A DNA stretch of 64,000 nucleotides from Haliotis asinina (Eukaryota; Mollusca; Gastropoda; Lepetellida; Haliotidae), in assembly GCF_037392515.1 (NCBI RefSeq), contig NC_090281.1, positions 42,322,645 through 42,386,644 on the forward strand, in the 5' to 3' direction. Under the pieces are notes generated by a model. The model saw only the letters and a list, made by a program, of their open reading frames with translations. It ran no database searches and had not been told where the DNA came from. Below, in pieces: positions 36,301 to 48,300 of the stretch. Within the stretch, counting starts at the first letter, position 1. Each line of letters opens with the position of its first letter. The position numbers were made by a program, and so were the translations under genes.

Positions 36301-39300
36301 GTGGATGCAAACTTCTTTCACACTTTCATTTAATTGTTAGAAGGGAAATATGCCTTTAGTTGAAAGGTATTTGCAAGTAATAGTGATAGTTTTATGACTT
36401 AAAAATATTGTTAGGGTGTATTTGAGGAGTGTGTAAAATATGATATACTGCCAATCTGTTCTGATCTGCCACTGAAACACCCCACACCATTGTTTGAGTG
36501 CTTCTAGTTATTGCTTCAAAAACTTCTTTCACACATTCGTTTGAGTTTTAGGAGGGAAACATACCTTTAGTTGAAAGTTTTTTTTCTCTTGATCTGTCTT
36601 GATCCGGCATTTTAATACTACACGGCCTTGTTTGAGTGTTTCTAGTTATTGCTTCAAAAACTTCTTTCTCACACACTTTAATTCTTATGAGGGGAATATA
36701 CTATCAGGTGAAAGGTGCTTGCAGATAATAGTTATAGTTTCATAACTGAAAAACACTGTTAGGGTTTATTACTCGCCCATGGAAGATAATGCAGTGTAAT
36801 GTTTTTATGGCAGTATTAGACTAGTGTAATACCGCTAGATGTATGAGATGTATGTATAAGGATTCGGGGTTATGATGTGTGTAAAAATATGTCACATCAC
36901 CGATCTGATCTTATCTGATCTGCCACTGATATTATAATTTTTGACTGTTATAGTTCTATAGTTTCTTGCTTGTTGATATCATTATTTGATCAAACTGGAA
37001 AGATGTTTGCAACGCTTGTGATAGTTTTTAATCTTCTGTTTTTGAGGTGTGTGTGACAGTGTCAGTTAAAATTTTGTAAATGTCCATGTTATTCCCCACA
37101 TGCAATGAGATATCTGAATTAATTATTAATGTAAACAAATGTTTCAAGGTGGATTTTTTAAAAAGGACAGTTGATGTTAACGTGTTCTAGTGATAGTTTT
37201 GCGTTCTTGAACATGTTTTGGGAGGGATGGTTGTTGTGTATCATTCATTCATTCATTCATTCATTCATTCATTCATTCATTCATTATGTATTATATTCTT
37301 TTATTCTTTTTCTTTATTGCTTTCATTCATACACACTTATAATTCTTATTTTTAATTTGAATTCTTACTGTAATTCATTCATGGTAAAATTCCACTGATA
37401 AAATAAACTGGCTGCGCTTGGAATGAACCAAGTCACTGTGTGTGTTGAAACATAACAAGGCGCACATTAATTAGTACAAATGGTAAAGAAAGCAAGCGAG
37501 TGATCTATCCCTATAGTAGATTATCCCTGAACCAACCAAAGCTGAAATATTTTGTAATCTAGATTTTTCGTTTATCTGTATACTGGTTAAGTTACTAGCT
37601 TTTTCATGTTGACTTGATTTGTTTTGAGAATTGAATAAACCTTGAACTGGAGGCATGTCATTTTGTGGTGATTGGACTAATTGAAATAATTGTAGATTGG
37701 TCACAATGAGAAAACGACCAAGCAGTCGATCATATTTTGGAACACTTGTTTGCTTTAACATTTTTCACAAGGTTGAATTTGTATGTAACATTTCATAAGC
37801 ACTACAAGCTTGTTCCTTGTCATGATTTAATTTATCTTAATTTATCATGTTAGAGACTCCAGGAATTCATGTTCCTAACATACTAGTGATCATTGAAAGA
37901 TGTATACTTTGCAAATGCATTTTGTGTAATTTGTAGACACACAAAAGAACTACACGTTTTTTCTTTATTTTTTTGTGCATTAACAAACCGCTAACCAGTT
38001 ATTCTTCATGATAGATCAGTTGTAATTTAGTAACAACCTAATCATTAATTATAAATTTAAACCAATGTTCCAAACACTAATGTCATCAAACTCTGAAACT
38101 GTTTTATGTACTTTTAAAACCACACAGAACTGTGAACACTGCCCCATTAAATGATCAATATGATGGTTAAGAGATTTTGTGTTATTCATAGTATTCCCAC
38201 ATTTTGTATTCTGTGACTAGCACTAATTCATTGAGGAAACAATTTGAAACACCCAAGACTTGGAGAAAAGTACAGTTGTGTTCTGATTCTTGAGGAGTAG
38301 TCGGCTAGTTTAGTGGTAAAAGTGTTCACTTGTCATGCCAAAGACATGAGTTCAATTCCCCTCATGGGAACATTGTGTGAAGCCCATTTCTGGTGTACCC
38401 CACCATGATATTGCTGGAATATTGATAAAAGTGGCAAAAAGCATTATTTTTTCTTATCCTGACTCATGCCAATTGCTTATCTCCTCTTCCCTGGCGAAGG
38501 TAGTGGAACACCTGAAATCCCTTGAAGTTCCCTTCCTGAAAGAAGCAGAGGTAAAATACACTCACCCATGTGTAGCTTCCCCTTTCCCATGCTCTAGGCC
38601 ACATGATCAGCCACGCTTGTCACTCTCCTTATCACCCAACATGGGCGGCTGGAGGTACCTGAGGGTCCCAATATGGCGATAAGTTCTTTCTTTATTTTGG
38701 TCTTTATGCTAGATTCTGCTCGTATACAGTATTTGGATTTGTATATGCATTATATGTTATCAAATTTGTCATAATTATGTCAATATTAAGCATGTATTTC
38801 TGCATTTGAGACTTTGTCCCAATTGATGAAATCCTGTCTACTATATAGATCACGACTGTCAGCGGTCGATCCTCATTTAATTTGTCTGATTATGAATTTA
38901 CTCTCTATACATGGTCTGTTTACAGACGTTGCTCAGGGACAAGCAACGGCGGCTTGCATTAGTCATGACTAAAACAAGTGATTTAAATTCAGGTAATTTG
39001 TTAACTACGTCTGCTGAGATTCATTCCAGTGAAATGTGAGGCTTTTCTCCGGCTCTATGTCTGGGGTCCGGCATGTCGTCCCCTGTATCTCAGAAGAGAT
39101 CTTCCTCAGAAGCAGGGCCGTCTCAACCGAAGAAGTCTAGGTCATCGTAGACGAAATTATCTTCTTCTAAATCATCGCAGAAATCGTTTGGAGAACGACA
39201 TGAACGACTTATCTTCAACGAACCGCCATTGATTCTACACGACGAGGTAGATATCAACCAACACAGTCATCGGATGACATAATCTAGATCTACGACAAGG

Positions 39301-42300
39301 GCATCTTCTACACCTCTCAACCCGGAGGAAAATCGTCAGACAACGCAGAATCATCAGACAACGCAGACTTCGTCAACAGTAGGCAACTTTACCGCTCAAC
39401 CATCGCTACAAACTTTGCAGCAATTCGACCTAGACGCCTTCATGCAACAGTTCACAAGCGCCCCCAGACATCTACCTGTGTGTCTATGGGTGGGAGAAGA
39501 GGACGCTATTGAAGATCAGGTTCGGAACAACTGGAGTCTTCCACTCCCAGCCCTTCCCGTACAACCCTCTCAAGTGGGTGGATGCCTTCAATTGTAAGGC
39601 GAAAATTGGAGAATCCGCAAAGATGACTAAGTCATGAAAATTCTTGGAGAAAGCTACAAGATCTCACTGGGAACCATTCCACCGCTCACAAAAACACCAA
39701 CTCCTTTTATCTATGCAACACATCAACTGGACAAGTTGCCCGATGCCATAGCAACATTGTTAAAGAAAGGAGCAGTAGAAGGTCTGACACCCTGTTTCTA
39801 TTCCCCAATCTTCCTGGTACCTAAGAGAAATTTCGACTTATAGACAACATGAAGGTTTTCAACAAGACCTTCCTTAAAAAACCAGAGCTTTTCAAGATGA
39901 TACATATGCCTCAACTAAGACTCCTTATTCGTTCAGGAGATTATCTTGCCAGCATTGATTTACAAGATGCATACCTGCACATCCCGATACATCAAGAGTC
40001 CAGGAAATATGTGCACTTCCTTTTCAACAGTCAACACTACCAATGGAAAGTCCTACCGTTTGGAATATCTTCAGCTCCATGGCTGTTTACACGGCTAACC
40101 AAGCCCATAGTCAACTATCTACACCTGAGGGGGTTACGTATTGCCTTTTATCTGGATGATGGCATGTAATCGCATCAAAAGAAAAGTCAACTCAGACTAC
40201 AGTTAGATTTCACCATCAGGCTACTAACACATCTGGGGTGGTTAGTAAACCACATGAAGTTAGAACCTCAACGAGATCTCAATTTCCTCGGGATTCGTTT
40301 CATCACAACATCAAATCAGATTGTCGTCCCAGATGACCGGTGGGTCAAGATTCAAGACATGATAAAGCAGGCTCTACTCTCTCCACAGACACTTCGACAA
40401 TGGCAGTGTCTATTAGGTCTCCTCATGTCAGCACAAGACATGACCAGCTACGTCCGTTACATTTCTTGAATCTTCATCTCAACAATAGAGATCAGATTCT
40501 GCTCCCAAACAACCTGAAGCCTGTTTTACTTTGGTGAACTCGCCGATCAAACGTTTGCGCAGGGACTTATATGATAGAGCCGGCATTCAACAACCATCTC
40601 TACTTAGATGTATCGATGCAAGTATGGGGAGCCCATCGAAACAACAAAGTAGCAGCAGGGATGTGGATCAAAGGAGAGCAAGCTCTTCATATCAACCAGT
40701 TTGAGATGAAAGCGGTCATTCGTGCGATCCATCACTGGGCGACAATGTTGAAAGACAGGTGATGGGCGACAATGTTGAAAGACAAACTACAGATAATACA
40801 CACAGACAACTCAACAGTGGCCTTTTACATAAACAAACGGGTCAACGAGATCACCATCTCTTCTACACCTGACATTTCAACTCTTCGATCTAGTTGACAG
40901 TGTGAATCTCCAAATAAAAGCGTGTCACATACCGGGAGCTTGCAACATTATGGCAGATGCCTTGTCTTGTCCTCGTCGTCCATCACCAACAGAGTGGATG
41001 CTGCATCGGGAGGCATTTCAACTAATCAGCCAGACATTTGGATTGCCACAAATAGACTTATTTTGCAACAAGGTTCAACAAACAAACAACTTTTTGTATC
41101 ACCAGTACCGGATCCATTAGCCTGGGCAACAGACGCTCTCAGCATCCCATGGCAAGGACTAAACGCATTCAGATTTCCCCCTCCAGTGCTGCTACCAAAA
41201 GTCATTGAGAAAATAAAACAGACCAAGAGGCCAACAAGACACTGGTTTCCAACACTCATAGAAGAGTTAAGACAACCAGTACTGCAACTACCAGACTGGA
41301 AAAATCTTCTCGTTCACCCGCACACAAAACAGGCGCACGGAAACCCATCTGTATTCCGACTTCATGAGTGGACCATATTAAAAAGAGTTTAAAACACAGA
41401 GGATAATCGGCGAGAGCACCTAAAGCAGAAATCTACTTGCACCCTTTATGATGACAAATGGAAGCGGTTTGAGACATACGCCAAGAAGAAAGGTTTCACA
41501 GCGATGAAGGCTACATATCCGCAGACAGCAAAATATCTATGTCACCTACGACAGTCCAGAGGTCTGAAAGGTTTGACATCGTCGTCACCATGGAAACAGG
41601 AACCAAGTTAACTAAAGTACCTAAGTTACTTGCCTTACTATGCTCTTTCAAATTGGAAGATCAGCAACGTAGATTTAGAGCTCCAGCATGGGATCTAAAC
41701 ATTGTACTTCAACATCTCACCTCAATCGAACTGCTAACTCAGAAGACACTATTTTAAGTTGACTTAGCTACAGCTGCACAAATGTCAGAAATTCATGCTC
41801 TAGACTTTAGCTGCACAAGTTTTGATCAACAGACAGCCCATCTGGGTGTACAATGAGATTTTATTGCGAAAAATCAATTGCCAGGTCAACCGTTTAGGCA
41901 ATTTCACATACCGGCATTATCTTCAATAGTAGGACCACAGGATACTCAAGATTTATCGTTATGTTCAGTGAGAACCTTGAAGATATTCATTGCACGTACT
42001 AAGTCTAGAAGCCAACGGTTCATGCGTCTGTTTATCCCTATAACCACTGAGACACCTACGGAAGTATCCCGCAACACTATCTCAGTGTGGATCAGAGCTG
42101 TTATATTGAGGACCTATAAAGCAGCAGGATTGGATCCTCCACGAGCCTTCAAGCCGCACGAAGTTAGAGCTTTGGTCTCTACACTAGCACTACATGGGAA
42201 CTGCTCGCTATCAACTATAGTGGAGGGCTGCTTTTGGAAGTCAAACAGGGTGTTTGCCAACCATTGTCTACGAGACATAGCGACGGAGGACGTCTCTGGT

Positions 42301-45300
42301 ATCTGTCAGTTTGGGCCACTTGTCGTTGCTCAACAACTAACAGTTCCCCGATCACATTGAGTTCACTCACCAGTTTTATCACGTGACTTGTGGAAGCCAG
42401 ACGCTCTGCGGAGTGTAATGGTGGAAAGTCCATGCTTGCATCTTAAACAGACTAGCATGAGTGATTAGGACCCTGTACTCATAATGTAGATACTTGTACA
42501 TGAAGAAGGGGCACAACTAGTCTTGATTTCAATATCCTGACAATTAGTTGCATCAGAAACTAGAGGGACGCTAGTTCGTTTTGATGTGACTTGTCACACA
42601 TCCCAGTCAATGAAATCTTCGGCTGAAGACAAGCTCGACTGGATGTGATCTCCCCAGAATCTACAATGGATATTAGAAGAGCAGGACCATATTATTGCCA
42701 TTACAAGTTCCCGTTTGGGTGGGACAAAATTATTGGATGTATTTTTGACAGCCAGCAGAATCCAGCGTGGCCTGACCCACCACTGTTTCCGTCAGATTCT
42801 GTAAGCAATTACCATGAGTCAGGATAAGGAAAAATATGTAATTTTCTTAATGTAATTGATATTTTATTCTTATTCTGACTCATGACAAAAGCCCTCCCAG
42901 CTGCTCTGCACAGACACGCTGAATTCCTATATTCGCGTGTCGGGCGATATACAAGGAGAGAGTAACAAGCATGGCCAGTCATGTGGCCTAGAGCACGGGA
43001 AAGGGGAGGTGAGTGTGCTTTACATCCGCTTCTTTCTAGAAGGGAACTTTAAGGGATTTCAGGCGTTCCACTACCTTCACCAGGGAAGAGGAGATAAGCC
43101 ATTAGCATGAGTCAGGTTAAGTATAAAATATCAATTTTATTCAGAAAATTTCATAGTCATTCACTCACTCTCAATATATCTGCAGAATTTTCATCCTGCC
43201 ACAGTGTCAGTGATAGTTTGTAAAACTATGATACGAGGGTTGGCTGAAAAGTTCTAAGCCTCAATGTGAAAAAAAGTTACAAAGTCCACGTTTGTAATTT
43301 ATTTTTCTACATAGTCCCCTTCCAAGTTCCCACACTTTTGCCAGCAATGCTGCAAGGCCCGAATCCCGGTCAGGGAGAAATCTTCTTCAGCTACCCTAAA
43401 AAAAATCAGTCACAGCTGAAATGATGTCATCATTACTTGCAAAATGGCGACCGGCGAGTTCCTTTTTCATTTTGGGGAACAGGTGGAAGTCAGAAGGAGC
43501 CAAATCAGGTGAATAAGGAGGATGGTCAATGAGTTCAAAGCCACAGTCGCGGATTGTTGACATGGCCACCACAGATTTGTGAACAGGCGTATTGTCTTGG
43601 TGGAAGAGGACACCTTTAGCGATCATCCCTCGTCGTTTGGCTTTGATTGCTTCTCACAACTGGTTCAGTAGATCAGCATAGTATCTGCCGTTGAAAGTTT
43701 GAGCTTTTTCAAGATAATCAATGAGCAGAATACCCCTGGAATCCCAAAAGACTGATGCCATCACCTTTCCAGCTGAAGGAACAGACTTGGCTTTCTTCGG
43801 AGCTGGTGAATCAGGATGCGTCCACTGTTTTGTAGTTTTGTTTCTGGTTGAAAGTGATGTATCCAGGTCTCATCCATGTTTACAAATCGTGCCACAAAAT
43901 CATCGGGATCTGCTTCAAAACGACGCAAATTGTCAAGGGACGTCTGGAACCTGACACGTTTCTGTTCTGCTATCAAGAGCTTTGGCACCCATCTTGCAGA
44001 AACTTTAGTCATTCCTAATTCGTTGGTGATAATATGCTCAACCCTCTCATGAGAGATGCCCACTACACTAGCAATATGTCGAGTAGTCAATCGTCCATCA
44101 TCCATCAACATATCGAGTACTCGCGTGATGTTTTCTGGAGTGGTTGCTGTTGAAGGCCTTCCTGAGCGTGGGTCATCATCAAGGCTTTGTCTGCCACGCT
44201 TAAATTCTGCAGCCCACTTCTTTACTGTGGAAAATGAAGGAGCATCATCCCCTAGAGTGGAGACCATGTCAGCATGTATCTGTGTTGGGGACATCCCTTT
44301 CTTTTGTACTTGATGACTGCCCTGTATTCAGTTTTGTCCATTTCTGATGATTTCAGAGGGTAGGTTTACCAAAAGAGCTTTAGTTGAGATAAAACTATTA
44401 GTACGTTTGTAGTTCTTCTGTCTATGATTCACTAAATGATTGTGCTCATTGGTGGCAAACACCTGTCTCTACCTGGTGGGGAAAAACCACTCAGGCTGAG
44501 AACTTTTCAGCCAACCCTCGTATCAGTGCTTTCCAAGGAATTTCAAGTTTGCTGTGTGACTATAAGATCTTACCAATAAAGATTATATAGACGATGCCAA
44601 AATATAATTGTTCCTTTATGTTGCATCCCTGTGTCTTGTACCTGAAACTTCTTTGACGTGAATGTTTTTTGTTTAGATCTTCTGCCCAGGTGTATTGTCG
44701 TGAACACCCAGATGCTGCCCTGATTGAAGACTACCATGCTGGAGATATGATCTGTCAGGAATGTGGCCTGGTGGTGGGAGACAGGTGAGTGTACACTCCC
44801 TGCTGGACATTTCAGAGTGATCTTTGCTGGTATTGTGTTTCAGGGTGATAGATGCTCATATTGTGTTTCAGAGTGATAGATGTTGGTATTGTGTCAGGGT
44901 GATAGATGTTTTTCTTTTTTCAGCGTGATAAATGTTGATATTGTTTTTCAGGGTGATAGATGTTGGATCTGAGTGGAGAACCTTCAGCAATGACAAAAAT
45001 ACAAAAGATGCCTCTCGAGTTGGGGCAGCAGAAGTAAGTATTTCTCTCTCTAGGGTCTTACTGATTTGGTTTTGCATGATTCTATAGGCAGTGACCTGGG
45101 GTGTAGCCATTACTTCTCAGTACTACTCAGACGGTATAACATAAATTTAAATGTTTCTTGGACATTTTTTTTTCAAAAGTGACAAGTGTTGGTCAGAATT
45201 ATTTTTTAAATTTTGAGAGAAAAAAAGCGACATGAGAGGAACACATTTTTCTTTTTTCTTTCTGAAATACAGCTTGGGAAGATTAGCTTGTGTTAATGAG

Positions 45301-48300
45301 TTGTAGGTTCAGTCACGCTCGTTCTTACAGACACACATTCTTATAGTGGACAAATGGATGATTGGCCAAGTCATGCCCGAGAAACATTTCACTTTTTTTT
45401 ATTTAGCCTCAGGCATGCAACATATGAAGGTGCTAGGATACCCTTAGGAGAGTTCTGTTATTGGTGTGTCTGAAACCTCAACTGTTTCTCTCATTCTGGT
45501 TTTTTTCCTTGTCATGTTTTAGCATTTTTTGGCCTCATGCCTGTGCTTGTGAGTGCAGGTGATGGGCTAGCTTAGTGGTTAAAGCACCAAAGATCTGGGT
45601 TCACTTTTCCACATGGATCCAACATGTGAAGTCCATTTCTAGTGTCCCAAGCCATGATATTGCTGGAATAAAGCTAAAAACACCATAAAAGTATACTCGC
45701 TCATTCAAATGTGAGTGTGCACAGACACCCTTAACCCCAATGCACCTGTACCCTTAATAAATAACCAATCCAAAGTTTGTTTCTTATTATAGTTAATATG
45801 CCTCACCATGACAACCTATGGGACACATGGTTACCTTATCAGGCATCAACTATAGCCGGTTGTTTTGTTTGTGTGTGTGTTCCAGAACAGCCTACTGGAT
45901 GGAGGTGACCTGTCCACTATGATTGCAGCTGTGCCAGGAGGAGGGAAGGACATGGTGGATGAGTTCGGCAAGCCTATGTACAGGAACAGGAGAACAGTAG
46001 GTGCCAGTGTTGGGCAAACATGAAACTGGGCTGTTCTCACACTAGTGAGAGAAGGTTACAGTCAGTCAATGATTTGATAAGGGTGCATTTTGGACTGGCT
46101 GCTTGCCCACTAACCAAATGCACACTTATTGTGAACAACCAGTAGTACAAATTACTGTGCATATAGTCATTTGGGAGTTCTCTGTTGTACTGAAATACGG
46201 AATGGACTGATGCCAGAAATTAATTAGATTCTGCCAGGACCAAATTCTAGTGCCAATATTGAGAGCATGCAGGATTGGAGGGCTGTCGGTTGACAGGGCT
46301 TCCACTGTATATTGCAGGGCCAGTGAAATACGATGTGTGCTGACAACATTCTTACTTAATTAACCTTCCTGGCCTGTGACTTTTCAAAATTAAATCATAC
46401 ACTGGTTCAGGACCATGTTCTTTGTAGTTTTACTGGCTTGTCTGTAGACAGAAAAGTGTTTGATTGGTGTTTGCTCGCTCACTCACTCACTCACTCACTC
46501 ACTCACTTTCTTTGTCATGGCCAGTTCTGATGTTGGCATCGGACAATACATTATGGTGTATATGTTAACAATGGTAGTTTGTTGTGTTGAAACAAATTGA
46601 GTGTATCTTGTGTGTTGATCAGATGAACAGTTCTGACCGAGCCTTGCTAAATGCATTCCGTGAGATCAACCAAATGGCTGACAGACTCAACCTACCCAAG
46701 ATGATAGCTGTAAGTCACTAAGTGGATTAGCTGTGTCAATCCTTTTAACTGGGAAATTCCCAGAAACTCACTTATAACTCTTGTTTTTATTGTGCTAATT
46801 AGTAATTTTCTTTTTCCCTGTCACAGAGGTTCTTGAATATTTAGCCAAGTACTGAGTATCTTGGAATAAGAAAACAAAATATAAAGACAAATGACCTAAG
46901 AGACTTCCGTAGCCATGCCAAATGTCATGGAAAATATTCATATGCAGTGATTCTGGACCAGATTCTGGATATACACAGTCCAGTTCTCCTTGTTGTGTCT
47001 ACTAGCTGGCCAGGTTGTGTTGTAGAATACTGATCACAACTCACTATGATCCTTTGTATTCTTCTCTAGGATCGAGGCAACACACTGTTCAAACAGGTGC
47101 ACGAGGGCAAGTCCTTGAAGGGCCGCAGCAATGATGCCATTGCTTCTGCCTGTATGTACATAGCGTGTCGACAGGAAGGGGTGCCCAGAACATTTAAAGG
47201 TAATTAGTTCAAGATGGTGTAGATTGGTAATGGTAGCACTAGACAGTACATTGGATGATTTGTCTTTCCATAATTTTCTATGTGAGATGTGTATTTAGTT
47301 CACATTAATTCTTCCTACTGGAAATATACTGATGAGATTCTTATGAGTACATGACTGTTGTTTTGTTGTCTTAATGTCCTCTCAGTCTATTTAGCCCATG
47401 AAGCTTTGGTGTCTTTTCACAAAATTCACCATATTTAGTTGAATAATAGACATAATTTGTTTGAATCTTCATAGCCATATAAACATAGTGTGGTTAGTGT
47501 TGCTACAGTCATCAACATACTGGTTCATGTTCATGATTAACACACTCTGGTTCATGTTTCTGGTGTCATTCAACATGCTCTGGTTTATGTTCCTACTGTG
47601 AGAATTTGCTGGTGTAGTTATTTTATGTCTGTTATATTACTATTAAATGGCTCATTGTTGACGTCTTTGTTCTCGCAAACTGTAGTGGAACCTTGGAACC
47701 ATATGATGTGCAAACAGCTTGTTAGGAAAATATTTCTATGCCTTGCAGTCCACACCATCCTGTTCAGAATAAAGGTTTCGACAAAACTCTTGGATTAGGA
47801 TAATGTTATGCTAACATTTAAGCAAGGTATTCATTATTTTCTAATTGCATTTAGCTTAAAATGCTCAAAATATTTGCTCTCTTCATAACCTGACACACAC
47901 TTTACCATCTTTCTGATTCAGTGTAAAATTAAAAAAGTGAAAAAAATAGTGTACTCGTTTTTCAGAGATCTGTGCTGTATCCAAAATATCCAAGAAGGAA
48001 ATTGGTCGGGTGTTCAAGCTGATCCTGAAGACCCTTGAGACAAACGTGGAGCTCATCACGACGGGAGACTTCATGGTGAGTCAAGGGAGATAACTGGCCC
48101 TTGGAGAAAACAGTTATAAGCATCAGGGATGGAAGCTCATTGTGTCAGTATGTTGCAAGTAGAATAGGGCTGCAACGATTCACGATTCAGGTTTTGGTTA
48201 TCGGAAATTGAAACTAAGGTGTCGGATTCATTGTCCTATGAATCCAACCAAATCTTTGCTGTCCAGATATATGAAGGATGAAATCAGGATATATTTCACA

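Noticed and set aside
38672-38690. ATGGCGATAAG as a possible GTF2B first exon
   Set aside because: It lies at the inner edge of the DIRS left terminal repeat and has no in-phase donor.
38445-43154. The DIRS open frames as host genes
   Set aside because: Reverse transcriptase, RNase H and tyrosine recombinase order between inverted terminal repeats identifies a decayed mobile element.
44677-44689. Alternative GTF2B exon 2 acceptor after TCTGCCCAG (44689)
   Set aside because: It would break phase with the 14-nt exon 1 and shorten the protein; kept only as an alternative.
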